Below, one piece after another: positions 17,552-26,638 of a DNA stretch of 64,000 bases. The first letter of the stretch is position 1. Every line of letters begins with the position of its first letter. Origin of the DNA: Meishania sp964351985 (GTDB taxonomy: Bacteria; Bacteroidota; Bacteroidia; Flavobacteriales; Flavobacteriaceae); contig CAYGPR010000001.1 of NCBI GenBank assembly GCA_964351985.1, forward strand, positions 1-64,000. Direction: 5' to 3'. The position numbers and the translations under genes were made by a program. The notes beneath the pieces are model-generated. The model searched no databases. It worked only from the letters and a program-made list of their open reading frames with translations, and had not been told where the DNA came from.

Positions 17552-18223
17552 TTATTTCTTGCCCGCCACGACAATCACAATTTCGCCTTTCGGCGGCTTA
17601 TCGGTAAAGTGTTCCAAAATTTCCGAAGCACTTCCACGAATGGTTTCTTCGTATAGCTTTGTGAGTTCCCTAGAAACGGAAACAGGTCTTTCGGCACCAA
17701 AATATTCAGCGAAATTCGTCAGCGTTTTCACGAGTTTATGGGGCGATTCGTAAAAAATCATCGTCCGGGTTTCTTCGGCCAAGAATTTCAAACGGGTCTG
17801 CCGTCCCTTTTTTACGGGAAGAAATCCTTCGAAAACAAACTTATCGTTTGGCAATCCGCTATTGACCAAAGCGGGAACAAATGCCGTTGCGCCAGGGAGG
17901 CACTCGACTTCAATATCGTTTTCAACACAAGCTCGGGTCAACAAAAATCCAGGATCCGATATGGCGGGAGTACCGGCATCTGAAATCAAGGCGATATCAC
18001 TTCCGGATTGAATTTTCTTTACGATTCCATCGACCACTTTATGCTCGTTGTGCATGTGATGGGATTGCATCGGGGTGGTAATTTCAAAATGCTGTAAAAG
18101 CTTCCCGCTGGTCCGCGTGTCTTCGGCCAAAATAAGATCGGCCTCCTTCAAAATGCGTATCGCCCTCAAGGTCATGTCTTCTAAATTGCCTATCGGCGTA
18201 GGAACCAAGTATAATTTTCCCAT
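17552..18223 (-). CDS. rsmI: 16S rRNA (cytidine-1402-2'-O)-methyltransferase RsmI
   Basis: About 223 residues from the ATG at 18223. MGKLYLVPTPIGNLEDMT is the family N-terminus, and AEDTRTS, SDAGTPAISDPG and FYESPHKLVKTL are the tetrapyrrole-methylase-fold motifs that bind S-adenosylmethionine and the ribosomal substrate. RsmI methylates C1402 of 16S rRNA together with RsmH. A longer in-frame start at 18325 was rejected because its extra residues match no family member. The DoxX gene lies directly upstream (8 bp), so the two are probably cotranscribed. Confidence 0.93.
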   Translation of the reverse strand: MGKLYLVPTPIGNLEDMTLRAIRILKEADLILAEDTRTSGKLLQHFEITTPMQSHHMHNEHKVVDGIVKKIQSGSDIALISDAGTPAISDPGFLLTRACVENDIEVECLPGATAFVPALVNSGLPNDKFVFEGFLPVKKGRQTRLKFLAEETRTMIFYESPHKLVKTLTNFAEYFGAERPVSVSRELTKLYEETIRGSASEILEHFTDKPPKGEIVIVVAGKK

Positions 18224-18231
18224 AAAAAAAT

Positions 18232-18588
18232 TTAAGGCCGGACGGTCTTTCCGAGAAAATAAGAAATCATTAAAACTACAATCGCAACGATTGGCAATAT
18301 ATGCCCACCATCTTTGGCGACCCAATGTGCCGTAAATGCCAGCACAAAGTCAAAGAAAAATCCGGCATAGGCCCACTCTTTCAACCATTTTGAGAAATTT
18401 CCCCAAATCGCGACCAACCCTAGAATTTTAGCGATCGCCAACGGATACACCAAATACTTCGGATAATCCAAAGCCTCGAAAAAACCTTGTACGGTCTCAT
18501 AGTTCAAGAAATACATTTGAATGGAAAACAGCATGATGGCGGTCAATATTCCGGTGGCTATCCAATAGATTATTTTTCTTGTGTTCAT
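18232..18588 (-). CDS. DoxX-like membrane protein
   Basis: A 118-residue protein with four predicted transmembrane helices, in the DoxX-like/MauE-type arrangement (KYLVYPLAIAKILGLVAIW, FDFVLAFTAHW). Members of this fold support oxidoreductase or quinone-linked systems, but a specific role is not known. It lies 8 bp upstream of rsmI on the same strand. No cofactor-binding motif is visible. Confidence 0.8.
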   Translation of the reverse strand: MNTRKIIYWIATGILTAIMLFSIQMYFLNYETVQGFFEALDYPKYLVYPLAIAKILGLVAIWGNFSKWLKEWAYAGFFFDFVLAFTAHWVAKDGGHILPIVAIVVLMISYFLGKTVRP

Positions 18589-18625
18589 ACTTATATTGAT
18601 GTGGTGAATAAAGATAGCAAAATAA

Positions 18626-18652
18626 AAGACCCCGCTTTAAAAGCGGGGTCTT
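18626..18652 (-). terminator. Terminator after the conserved hypothetical gene
   Basis: A perfect 12-bp stem (AAGACCCCGCTT with AAGCGGGGTCTT) with a 3-nt loop is followed on the minus strand by a T-rich run (complement of 18619-18625). It ends the transcript of the gene at 18675-19364. Confidence 0.85.
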
Positions 18653-18674
18653 CATTCATATCTTAAAAGGGGTC

Positions 18675-19364
18675 TTATAAAAACCTTCGCTCTATCAAAT
18701 CCATAAATCGAAGCTCGTATTCCTCTTTGCCTTCCCAATTATTATAGTCGGGTTTGACCATGTTGTTAATAAATGAAATAGAACGTTCTTCGGTATCTAT
18801 AGTATTCAATTGCGATAGTACACGATTATAATCCTCGGCACTACCGTTAAAGAGATGTTTTACAAATGCCAGACGATTATTGAGATCGACCTTGATATGT
18901 TTCGCACTCATTTTATCATTGAGCGATTTTCGCTTGATTTCTTTCTTTGCGACGCTCTCCGAACTCGGCATAAAAAGCTCTTTGTCATTTTTCATGTATT
19001 CGGGTTTACCCAAGAACTCCTCTAAAACCGAATCGACCGGATTATCGTTCGACATCTCTGGCAACATACCCTTTATGGTATCTATGCCCGGGGTCATGAT
19101 ATCCTCTTCATGCGGATTGCTCTCCGGCACTGAAGAATTTGCACTCAGGACGGCATTTGCCATTTTTTCGAATTTAGCCGCGATCACGTTTTTAGAGACA
19201 TCGATTTCAATATCGTGCAGTTTCTCTTCGATGAACTTCAACACCGCAAGTTTTTCATAGAGCTCTTTAGCTGCCTCGTACAAATCGGAAATGTCATCCG
19301 AATCTCTCGAAGTAATAATATCGGTGGACAATTTTCGCAACTCTTCTTTTAGTTTCTTCTTCAT
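18675..19364 (-). CDS. Conserved hypothetical protein (Bacteroidetes)
   Basis: A 229-residue soluble, highly charged protein with long helices at the N-terminus (residues 1-70) and an unstructured middle. The C-terminal 60 residues (NRLAFVKHLFNGSAEDYNRV and RSISFINNMVKPDYNNW, then ELIERRF-like RFMDLIERRF) are a block I recall as very conserved in Bacteroidetes, without an assigned function. It is divergent from tdk and has its own terminator. Nothing suggests an enzyme; a DNA- or protein-binding role is possible but unsupported. Confidence 0.75.
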   Translation of the reverse strand: MKKKLKEELRKLSTDIITSRDSDDISDLYEAAKELYEKLAVLKFIEEKLHDIEIDVSKNVIAAKFEKMANAVLSANSSVPESNPHEEDIMTPGIDTIKGMLPEMSNDNPVDSVLEEFLGKPEYMKNDKELFMPSSESVAKKEIKRKSLNDKMSAKHIKVDLNNRLAFVKHLFNGSAEDYNRVLSQLNTIDTEERSISFINNMVKPDYNNWEGKEEYELRFMDLIERRFL

Positions 19365-19467
19365 GGCTTTTATTTTAAGCTAAGCAAAAGGTGTGCCTTT
19401 TTTAGTAATTTTAAGGCTACCTATTATAGGAACGAAAAAACATCCTATTTTCGTCTAAAATTACAAA

Positions 19468-20112
19468 ATGTTTCTCGAAAATACCGTTAATCATAAAGAA
19501 CAGTTTGGTTGGATAGAAGTCATCTGCGGTTCGATGTTCTCTGGAAAGACCGAGGAACTGATCCGACGCTTGAAGCGTGCCCAATTCGCCAAACAGAAGG
19601 TCGAAATCTTTAAGCCTATGGTCGATACACGGTACGATGAAGATAAGGTTGTATCGCACGACTCGAACGAAATTCGCTCTACGGCCGTGCCCGCAGCGGC
19701 CAACATACGTATTTTAGGAGACACCTGCGATGTCGTCGGTATCGACGAAGCCCAGTTTTTCGATGATGAGATCGTAACGGTCTGTAATGACCTGGCCAAT
19801 AAAGGCGTAAGGGTCGTTGTGGCGGGCTTGGACATGGATTTCAAGGGAAACCCCTTCGGGCCTATGCCCGCGTTGATGGCCACGGCAGAATATGTAACCA
19901 AAGTGCATGCTATCTGCACCCGAACAGGAAATTTGGCCAACTATAGTTTTCGTAAATCGAACAATGATAATTTGGTGCTACTAGGTGAAACCGAAGAATA
20001 TGAACCGCTCAGTAGGGCCGCATTTTACAAGGCCATGCTTAAGGAACGGATAAAGGAAATCGACGTTGAGGCCGAAGAAATCTCTACAAAAACAAAACGT
20101 TCCAATGCATAA
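19468..20112 (+). CDS. tdk: Thymidine kinase
   Basis: A 214-residue type II thymidine kinase. The P-loop is GSMFSGKTEELI (residues 21-32), the DEAQFF motif supplies the Walker B and catalytic region, and AICTRTGNLANYSFR is the lasso region that binds thymidine. It phosphorylates thymidine for the salvage route to dTTP. The usual pairs of zinc Cys appear incomplete, since only the AIC cysteine of the lasso is visible and the C-terminal pair is replaced by SRAAFY. The end overlaps the start of alr by 8 nt, which suggests coupled translation. Confidence 0.93.
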   Translation: MFLENTVNHKEQFGWIEVICGSMFSGKTEELIRRLKRAQFAKQKVEIFKPMVDTRYDEDKVVSHDSNEIRSTAVPAAANIRILGDTCDVVGIDEAQFFDDEIVTVCNDLANKGVRVVVAGLDMDFKGNPFGPMPALMATAEYVTKVHAICTRTGNLANYSFRKSNNDNLVLLGETEEYEPLSRAAFYKAMLKERIKEIDVEAEEISTKTKRSNA

Positions 20113-21214
20113 AGCCCAAGAGACCGTTCTAGAAATCGACTTGAACGCACTTGAACATAATTATCGATTTTTAAGATCGCGGGTGAACCCTGGGACCAAG
20201 TTTCTTGCCGTAGTCAAAGCATTCGCCTACGGCTCCGATGCGCCGAAGATAGCAAAGAAACTGGAAGCCTTGGGTGTCGATTATTTTGCCGTCGCCTATG
20301 TTTCAGAAGGAATTGCACTGAGGCAAGCTGGAATAAATAGTCCCATTTTAGTACTACACCCGCTGCCTGTTCATTTTGAATCCCTGATCGATAGTTGCTT
20401 AGAACCTAGCATATACTCTCCAAAGGTTTTAAAGGATTTTCTTGAAGTAGCTCAAAAGAAAAACCAAAAGAACTATCCGGTACATATCAAGTTCAATACA
20501 GGATTAAACCGTCTGGGTTTCTGGGAAAACGATGTGGATTATATTTCTGATACGTTGGATGGTAGGGCAGAACTGAAAGTCGTTTCCATTTTTTCGCACT
20601 TGGCCGCTTCCGAAGATTCCGGCGAGCGTGAATTCACGGTAAGACAAATAGATACGTTCGAGAAAATCGCTTCAGAATGTGATAGAAAGTTGGGGGCCAA
20701 ATCTTTTAAACATCTTTTGAACACCTCGGGTATTCTAAATTATCCCGAAGCCCAATTTGACATGGTACGAAGCGGTATCGGACTTTACGGATATGGAAAT
20801 GATACTGTCATTGATAAAAAACTAAAACCCGTAGCCACCTTGAAAACTGTCATTTCACAAATCCATAAAATAGAACCCGGGGAAACGGTCGGCTATAATC
20901 GCGGTTTTACCTCTGATGCATATCGCATAACGGCCACCCTACCGTTGGGCCATGCCGATGGTATTGGCAGGCATTACGGTAACGGAAATACTTTTGTAAA
21001 TGTAAAAGGGCAATTGGCTCCGATCATAGGAAACGTTTGTATGGACATGATCATGATCGACGTTACTGGCATCGATTGTGCGGCAGGTGATGAAGTCGTA
21101 ATTTTTGGTAAAAATCCGACCGCCGAATCTTTTGCTGCATCCGCAAATACTATTTCCTATGAATTGTTGACCGGAATTTCGCAGCGTGTGAAACGCCTAT
21201 ATATTGGTCATTGA
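20105..21214 (+). CDS. alr: Alanine racemase
   Basis: A 369-residue PLP-dependent enzyme that makes D-alanine for peptidoglycan. The PLP lysine is in AVVKAFAYGSDA (normally VVKANAYG), the second catalytic Tyr lies in VGYNRGF, and the C-terminal domain has GNVCMDMIMIDVT. The start chosen is the ATG at 20105, which overlaps tdk by 8 nt; the in-frame TTG at 20066 is less likely. tdk and alr therefore form a small operon, as in many Bacteroidetes. Confidence 0.94.
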   Translation: MHKAQETVLEIDLNALEHNYRFLRSRVNPGTKFLAVVKAFAYGSDAPKIAKKLEALGVDYFAVAYVSEGIALRQAGINSPILVLHPLPVHFESLIDSCLEPSIYSPKVLKDFLEVAQKKNQKNYPVHIKFNTGLNRLGFWENDVDYISDTLDGRAELKVVSIFSHLAASEDSGEREFTVRQIDTFEKIASECDRKLGAKSFKHLLNTSGILNYPEAQFDMVRSGIGLYGYGNDTVIDKKLKPVATLKTVISQIHKIEPGETVGYNRGFTSDAYRITATLPLGHADGIGRHYGNGNTFVNVKGQLAPIIGNVCMDMIMIDVTGIDCAAGDEVVIFGKNPTAESFAASANTISYELLTGISQRVKRLYIGH

Positions 21215-21230
21215 AATATTTTTTAACATA

Positions 21231-21260
21231 TTGTTATGAATTGCTTTTTTCACTACATTG
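21231..21260 (+). promoter_or_regulatory. Candidate promoter of mscL
   Basis: TTG at 21231-21233 and TACATTG at 21254-21260, 20 nt apart, resemble the Bacteroidetes -33 TTTG and -7 TAnnTTTG pair. They lie about 40 bp before the mscL start. Confidence 0.4.
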
Positions 21261-21298
21261 CAGTTCACTAAATAAGTAACACTAAAAAACACTACATC

Positions 21299-21697
21299 AT
21301 GTTAAAAGAATTTAAGAATTTTATTATGACCGGCAATGTCATCGAGTTTGCGGTTGCGGTCATAATGGCGGGAGCCGTAGGTATGGTCGTCAATGGCTTT
21401 GTCGCCGATATCATCATGCCGATAGTCGGGCATTTTGCCGGCGGAGTCGATTTTGCCAATTTAAAAGTTGTGCTTACCGAAGGAGTAGGTGTTGAAGGTG
21501 CCGAAGGTTATGTCGCCGAAAATGCCATACGCTGGGGTGCTTGGGTCAATACCATTGTAAACTTATTGATTGTGGGTTTTGTAATGTTCCTTATTGTTAA
21601 GGCCTATAACAAAACAAAAGCACCTGTTGAGGAAGCTCCGGCGGGTCCAACAGCAGAAGAATTGCTTGCCGAAATTCGTGATGCCCTAAAAAAATAG
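21299..21697 (+). CDS. mscL: Large-conductance mechanosensitive channel MscL
   Basis: A 132-residue pentameric channel subunit of normal length. The N-terminal amphipathic helix MLKEFKNFIMTGNVIEFAVAV and first transmembrane helix, the periplasmic loop, the second helix (TIVNLLIVGFVMFLIV) and the charged C-terminal helix (EELLAEIRDALKK) are all present. It opens when the membrane is over-stretched and releases solutes on hypo-osmotic shock, as expected for a marine organism. It has its own terminator. Confidence 0.96.
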   Translation: MLKEFKNFIMTGNVIEFAVAVIMAGAVGMVVNGFVADIIMPIVGHFAGGVDFANLKVVLTEGVGVEGAEGYVAENAIRWGAWVNTIVNLLIVGFVMFLIVKAYNKTKAPVEEAPAGPTAEELLAEIRDALKK

Positions 21698-21748
21698 ATC
21701 ACAGAATTAACCCTAATTCAAGATTAGGTAAACCGCTGCACTTTAATA

Positions 21749-21781
21749 AACCCCTGCCTAATGGCGGGGGTTCCTTTTTTG
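21749..21781 (+). terminator. Terminator after mscL
   Basis: A 10-bp stem (AACCCCTGCC with GGCGGGGGTT, one G-U pair) and a TAAT loop, followed by CC and a T-run. Confidence 0.85.
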
Positions 21782-21837
21782 ATTAATGTGTCAAATAAAA
21801 CATTTTGTTATATTTTTAGTGTTCCATTTAATTTATA

Positions 21838-21868
21838 TTGTCCGATAAACCCCATTGACCTACCTTTG
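21838..21868 (+). promoter_or_regulatory. Promoter of asd (TTG n19 TACCTTTG)
   Basis: ATTG at 21838-21841 is followed after 19 nt by a perfect TAnnTTTG (TACCTTTG, 21861-21868), 20 bp before the asd start. The spacing and both boxes match the Bacteroidetes sigma-A promoter. Confidence 0.7.
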
Positions 21869-21888
21869 CCGTTCAATAAAAACTCAAT

Positions 21889-22878
21889 ATGAAAGTAGCG
21901 GTTGTAGGTGCCACTGGAATGGTAGGAGAAGTGATGTTAAAAGTACTGGCTGAGCGCAATTTTCCGATTTCGGAACTGTTATTGGTAGCTTCGGAACGTT
22001 CCGTTGGGAAAAAATTGTCGTATAGAGGGGAGGAACATACTATAATCAGCCTTGCCGATGCCGCTGAAGCACGACCCGATATTGCCATCTTTTCCGCTGG
22101 AGGTGACACCTCATTGGAATGGGCACCGAAATTTGCGGAGTTCGGTACTACGGTCATCGATAATTCGTCGGCTTGGCGCATGGATCCCGGTAAGAAATTG
22201 GTAGTTCCGGAAATCAATGCAGATACACTGACCTCTTCCGATAAAATTATTGCCAACCCTAACTGTTCGACCATTCAAATGGTCATGGCCCTGGCACCTT
22301 TACATAAAAAGTATAAAATGAAACGGGTAGTAGTCTCCACATACCAATCGGTATCTGGTACGGGGGTGAAAGCCGTGCGCCAATTGGAAAACGAGATTGC
22401 GGGCGTTCAAGGCGAGATGGCCTACCCCTATCCTATCAGTCGGAATGCTTTGCCGCATTGCGATGTATTTATGGAAAACGGCTATACCAAGGAAGAAATG
22501 AAATTGGCCCGAGAACCTCAGAAAATATTTGATGATCGAACTTTTTCAGTCACGGCTACCGCAGTTCGCATTCCTACGGCCGGTGGACATTCAGAGTCGG
22601 TCAATGTTGAATTTCTGAACGACTTTGAATTGAACGAAGTGCGAAAGCTGTTGAACGAAACCCCTGGAGTAACCGTACAAGATAATCCTGATACGAACAC
22701 CTATCCCATGCCGATATATGCCCATGATAAGGATGAGGTCTTTGTTGGCCGTATTCGAAGGGACGAAACACAGCGAAATACGCTGAACATGTGGATCGTT
22801 TCCGATAATCTTAGAAAAGGGGCGGCCACCAATGCGGTTCAGATTGCAGAATATTTGGTGGAGAAAGGGTTGGTCTAA
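21889..22878 (+). CDS. asd: Aspartate-semialdehyde dehydrogenase
   Basis: A 329-residue enzyme of the common branch of lysine, threonine and methionine synthesis; it reduces aspartyl-4-phosphate with NADPH. The Rossmann loop is GATGMVGEVML (residues 7-17), the nucleophile Cys is in ANPNCSTIQM, and the catalytic His is in RIPTAGGHSESV. The length is normal. It stands alone between terminators and has a clear promoter. Confidence 0.95.
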   Translation: MKVAVVGATGMVGEVMLKVLAERNFPISELLLVASERSVGKKLSYRGEEHTIISLADAAEARPDIAIFSAGGDTSLEWAPKFAEFGTTVIDNSSAWRMDPGKKLVVPEINADTLTSSDKIIANPNCSTIQMVMALAPLHKKYKMKRVVVSTYQSVSGTGVKAVRQLENEIAGVQGEMAYPYPISRNALPHCDVFMENGYTKEEMKLAREPQKIFDDRTFSVTATAVRIPTAGGHSESVNVEFLNDFELNEVRKLLNETPGVTVQDNPDTNTYPMPIYAHDKDEVFVGRIRRDETQRNTLNMWIVSDNLRKGAATNAVQIAEYLVEKGLV

Positions 22879-22898
22879 CCCCAATTTAAAAATGTTAA

Positions 22899-22934
22899 AA
22901 CCTTCAAAACGTGCCTGTTTTCAAGGTTTTTTTG
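22899..22934 (+). terminator. Terminator after asd
   Basis: A 12-bp stem (AACCTTCAAAAC with GTTTTCAAGGTT, one mismatch), a 6-nt loop and a run of Ts. Confidence 0.8.
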
Positions 22935-22969
22935 TGGTATTTTTAAAGCCGATTAATGGCTAATTCAAA

Positions 22970-25126
22970 ATGAAAAAAATACTCCTTCTTTCCACTATCA
23001 CACTTTCCATTTTATCCTGTAAAACCGAAACCAAAAAAGAACCGATATCCGTGAGCTATCCCGTTACCGTAAAAACCGATTCCGTTGACACCTATTTCGG
23101 AACCGAAGTCAAGGATCCGTATCGCTGGTTGGAAGATGATCGAAGTGCGGAGACCGAAGCATGGGTCGCAGAACAGAACAAAACCACATTCGGCTATTTG
23201 GAAAAAATCCCCTATCGAGATGTGTTGAAAAACCGTCTTGAAAAATTATGGAATTACGAGAAATTGGGTTCTCCGTTCAAAGAAGGCGACTATACTTATT
23301 TCTATAAAAATGATGGGCTACAGAACCAATTCGTGGTCTATCGCCAAAAAGAAGGCAGCGAGCCCGAAGTCTTTCTGGATCCCAACAAATTTTCGGACGA
23401 TGGCACTACATCTTTGGCCGGACTCAGTTTTACCAAAGACGGTTCGTTGGCAGGCTATCTGATTTCCGAAGGGGGCAGCGACTGGCGAAAGGCGATTATT
23501 ATGAATGCCGAAACCAAGGAAATCGTTGAAGATACCTTGATCGATATCAAATTCAGCGGCATCTCCTGGAAAGGGAATGATGGCTTCTACTATTCAAGCT
23601 ATGATAAACCTAAAGGAAGCGAGCTTTCGGCAAAGACGGATCAGCACAAAGTGTATTACCACAAATTGGGCACAGAACAAAAAGAGGATCAACTGATCTA
23701 TGGCGGAAGACCCGACGAAAAACATCGCTATATCGGTGCCAGCGTTACCGAAGACCAGAAATATATGGTGCTTTCCGCATCGACCTCGACCTCGGGCAAC
23801 AAGCTTTTTATCCAAGATTTGACAGATCCGAACGGATTACTTGTTCCGATTGTCAATGATACCGAATCGGACAATTATATCATCGAGAACGTCGGTACCA
23901 AACTGTTTATCGTTACCGACAGGGAAGCACCGAACAAGAAAATCGTAACCGTTGACGCGGCGAATCCGACTCCTGAAAATTGGGTCGATTTTATCCCCGA
24001 AACCGAAAATGTACTTTCCCCGAACACGGGCGGAGGTTATTTTTTCGCGGAATATATGGTCGATGCCATTTCAAAGGTCTTGCAATACGATTATGACGGA
24101 AAACTGGTCAGGGAAGTCGAATTGCCAGGTGTTGGAAGCGCAGGTGGGTTCAGCGGAAAAAAAGAGGATAAGGCCCTTTACTTCACGTTCACGAACTATA
24201 ATACACCCGCTTCGATCTACAAATACAATGTGGAAACCGGAGCATACGAAGTGTACTGGAAACCCGAAATCGATTTTAATCCTGATAATTACGAATCGCA
24301 TCAGGTCTTCTATATTTCAAAGGATGGCACGAAAATACCCATGATCATAACCCATAAAAAAGGCTTGGAGAAAAACGGGAAAAACCCGACGATTCTATAT
24401 GGCTATGGCGGATTCAATATTAGTTTGACGCCCGGTTTCAATATCGCCAATGCCGTATGGATGGAGCAAGGAGGCATCTATGCCGTACCTAACCTTAGAG
24501 GAGGTGGCGAATATGGTAAAAAATGGCATGAGGCCGGTATCAAGGAAAAAAAGCAAAATGTTTTTGATGATTTTATCGCTGCTGCAGAATACCTTATCAC
24601 AGAAAATTATACATCATCAGAGTATCTGGCGATTCGAGGCGGAAGCAATGGAGGACTTCTAGTCGGCGCCACCATGACCCAAAGACCAGATCTCATGAAG
24701 GTTGCCTTGCCCGCCGTAGGTGTAATGGATATGCTTCGCTACCATACCTTTACCGCTGGAGCAGGATGGGCTTATGATTATGGCACCTCCGAAGAGAGCA
24801 AAGAGATGTTCCAATACCTAAAGGGATATTCCCCCGTACATAATATAAAGGAAGGAACGGCCTACCCTGCAACATTGGTTACTACCGGAGACCACGACGA
24901 CCGGGTAGTACCTGCCCATAGTTTCAAATTTGCTGCAGAATTACAGGAAAAGCAGGCAGGTAAAAATCCTAACCTAATACGTATCGAGACCAATGCGGGC
25001 CACGGAGCAGGAAAACCGACCAGTAAAATCATTGAAGAATATGCCGATGTTTTCGGGTTCACGTTTTATAATATGGGCTATGAAGAACTTCCAAATAAAG
25101 CTGTTTTGAAAGAATTTAAAGAGTAG
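22970..25126 (+). CDS. Prolyl oligopeptidase family lipoprotein (S9A)
   Basis: A 718-residue serine peptidase with a lipoprotein signal (Cys-17 after TLSILS), so it is probably attached to a membrane facing the periplasm or outside. Residues about 60-430 form the seven-bladed propeller that gates substrates. The catalytic triad is in the C-terminal alpha/beta-hydrolase domain: Ser in RGGSNGGLL, Asp in TGDHDDRV and His in NAGHGAG. It cleaves short peptides after Pro. The gene is monocistronic, with a terminator after it. Confidence 0.92.
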   Translation: MKKILLLSTITLSILSCKTETKKEPISVSYPVTVKTDSVDTYFGTEVKDPYRWLEDDRSAETEAWVAEQNKTTFGYLEKIPYRDVLKNRLEKLWNYEKLGSPFKEGDYTYFYKNDGLQNQFVVYRQKEGSEPEVFLDPNKFSDDGTTSLAGLSFTKDGSLAGYLISEGGSDWRKAIIMNAETKEIVEDTLIDIKFSGISWKGNDGFYYSSYDKPKGSELSAKTDQHKVYYHKLGTEQKEDQLIYGGRPDEKHRYIGASVTEDQKYMVLSASTSTSGNKLFIQDLTDPNGLLVPIVNDTESDNYIIENVGTKLFIVTDREAPNKKIVTVDAANPTPENWVDFIPETENVLSPNTGGGYFFAEYMVDAISKVLQYDYDGKLVREVELPGVGSAGGFSGKKEDKALYFTFTNYNTPASIYKYNVETGAYEVYWKPEIDFNPDNYESHQVFYISKDGTKIPMIITHKKGLEKNGKNPTILYGYGGFNISLTPGFNIANAVWMEQGGIYAVPNLRGGGEYGKKWHEAGIKEKKQNVFDDFIAAAEYLITENYTSSEYLAIRGGSNGGLLVGATMTQRPDLMKVALPAVGVMDMLRYHTFTAGAGWAYDYGTSEESKEMFQYLKGYSPVHNIKEGTAYPATLVTTGDHDDRVVPAHSFKFAAELQEKQAGKNPNLIRIETNAGHGAGKPTSKIIEEYADVFGFTFYNMGYEELPNKAVLKEFKE

Positions 25127-25144
25127 CCGTCAATATTTCTATGT

Positions 25145-25180
25145 AAAATCCGTTTCATAATTGAGACGGATTTTCTATTT
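25145..25180 (+). terminator. Terminator after the oligopeptidase gene
   Basis: A 12-bp stem (AAAATCCGTTTC with GAGACGGATTTT, one G-U pair) with a 6-nt loop, and a T-rich tail. Confidence 0.75.
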
Positions 25181-25200
25181 CCCCAAGAACACCATTTTCT

Positions 25201-26175
25201 ATGCTACAAGTAGACCATGTTTCCTTTGCCTATGACAAGAAACCCGTGTTAGATGACATCAATTTGAAGGTGGCCAGAGGTGAACATGTAGCGATTATCG
25301 GAGAAAGTGGTTGTGGTAAAAGTACCCTCCTCAAGATCATCTATGGTTTGCTCCATATTAAAGTCGGAGAAGTCTATTGGGATGAGAACCAGGTACTCGG
25401 TCCACTCTACAACTTAGTTCCCGGTGAACCTTACATGAAATATCTGGCACAAGATTTTGACCTGATGCCTTTTACTACGGTGTATGAAAATGTCAGCGAG
25501 CATCTCTCCGTTCTGGAACCTGAGTTCTTGAAAGAACGTACGGCCGAACTTTTGGAAATGATCGAGATGACCGAATTTGCCAAGACCAAAGTTAAAAATC
25601 TGAGTGGCGGACAACAACAACGGGTGGCCCTGGCTAGGGTATTGGCCCAAAAACCTGACGTGCTTCTGCTTGATGAGCCTTTTAGTCATATCGATAATTT
25701 TAGGAAGAATAGTTTGCGGAGAAACCTTTTCACATTTCTCAAAAGCAAAGGTATTACGGTTCTTACCGCAACACATGACCATAACGATATGCTTCCGTTT
25801 GCCGACAGGGTAGTCGTTTTAAAAGACACCAAGATCATCGCCAAAGACACACCGAAGAATCTTTTCGAACATCCCAAAGATCTTTACATTGCTTCGTTAT
25901 TTGGCGAGGCCAATAAGATTCCCATTAACATTGTAAAGACCTATGCCGATACAAAAAGGCGCATCATCGTTTACGCACATGAATTCAAGGTCTCCGAAAA
26001 ATCAGGACTCGAGGTTACCGTTAAGGGTTCTTATTACATGGGCGGACACTACATGATCGTTGGTACCTACGAAGAACAAAACATCTATTTTAACCATCAT
26101 ACCGCCATTGAAGAGGGCAAAGAAGTTTTTCTTAATATTGCTCTAGAGGTCATCAATCAAAGGTTGAACCTCTAA
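25201..26175 (+). CDS. ABC transporter ATP-binding protein
   Basis: A 324-residue ATPase subunit. Walker A is GESGCGKST (residues 38-46), the Q-loop lies near YLAQDFDLMP, the signature is LSGGQQQR, and Walker B with the catalytic Glu is VLLLDEPFS, followed by the switch His in TATHD. An extra domain after residue 230 (ANKIPINIVKTY and after) resembles the regulatory OB-like domain of PotA/FbpC-type importers. No permease or binding protein lies nearby, so the transported substrate is unknown. It is followed after 4 bp by the ArfB-like gene and may be cotranscribed with it. Confidence 0.88.
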   Translation: MLQVDHVSFAYDKKPVLDDINLKVARGEHVAIIGESGCGKSTLLKIIYGLLHIKVGEVYWDENQVLGPLYNLVPGEPYMKYLAQDFDLMPFTTVYENVSEHLSVLEPEFLKERTAELLEMIEMTEFAKTKVKNLSGGQQQRVALARVLAQKPDVLLLDEPFSHIDNFRKNSLRRNLFTFLKSKGITVLTATHDHNDMLPFADRVVVLKDTKIIAKDTPKNLFEHPKDLYIASLFGEANKIPINIVKTYADTKRRIIVYAHEFKVSEKSGLEVTVKGSYYMGGHYMIVGTYEEQNIYFNHHTAIEEGKEVFLNIALEVINQRLNL

Positions 26176-26179
26176 CATC

Positions 26180-26584
26180 GTGGACAAAAACCAAATACTT
26201 CAAGAACTACAATTCAAAGCAGTGCGCAGCAGCGGTGCCGGTGGGCAGCATGTGAACAAAGTGTCCACAAAAATCGGACTTGCTTTTGATGTTGTCAATT
26301 CCAACGCCTTTACCGAAAGCGAAAAAGAACGTCTCCTCTTAAAACTGGACAATCGACTTACCAAAGAAAATGTGCTTTTACTACAATGCGACGAAAGTCG
26401 CAGTCAGCACAAGAACAAAGAACTGGTCATCAAACGTTTGTTCACATTATTGGAGAACGCTTTAAAAGTGCCGAAAAAACGCAGAAAGACCAAACCTAAA
26501 AGATCCGCTATCGAGAAAAGGTTAAAATCAAAAAAGAGAAACGCCCAAAAAAAAGCGAATCGCGGAAAGCCAGAGTTGGAATAA
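26180..26584 (+). CDS. arfB: Peptidyl-tRNA hydrolase ArfB-like ribosome rescue factor
   Basis: A 134-residue release-factor-like protein. The catalytic GGQ motif is in SSGAGGQHVNKVST (residues 17-30), which hydrolyses peptidyl-tRNA on stalled ribosomes, and there is no codon-recognition domain. The C-terminal tail, from residue 95 on, is very basic (KKRRKTKPKRS), the ArfB/YaeJ feature that inserts into the empty mRNA channel. The start is a GTG at 26180. It follows the ABC ATPase gene by 4 bp. Confidence 0.9.
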   Translation: MDKNQILQELQFKAVRSSGAGGQHVNKVSTKIGLAFDVVNSNAFTESEKERLLLKLDNRLTKENVLLLQCDESRSQHKNKELVIKRLFTLLENALKVPKKRRKTKPKRSAIEKRLKSKKRNAQKKANRGKPELE

Positions 26585-26620
26585 AAAAACCGATACCCCA
26601 GAAGATATCGGTTTTGTATA
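26584..26620. terminator. Hairpin between arfB and susD genes, bidirectional
   Basis: A 10-bp stem AAAACCGATA / TATCGGTTTT lies between two convergent genes, with A- and T-runs on both sides, so it may work for both strands. Confidence 0.65.
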
Positions 26621-26638
26621 ATTTAATTTTCGTCACTT

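Noticed and set aside
18224..18325. Longer N-terminus of RsmI
   Set aside because: The extra residues resemble no RsmI start; MGKLYLVPTPIGN begins at 18223.
20066..20104. TTG start 39 bases before alr ATG
   Set aside because: The ATG at 20105 gives the usual alr start and a short overlap with tdk.
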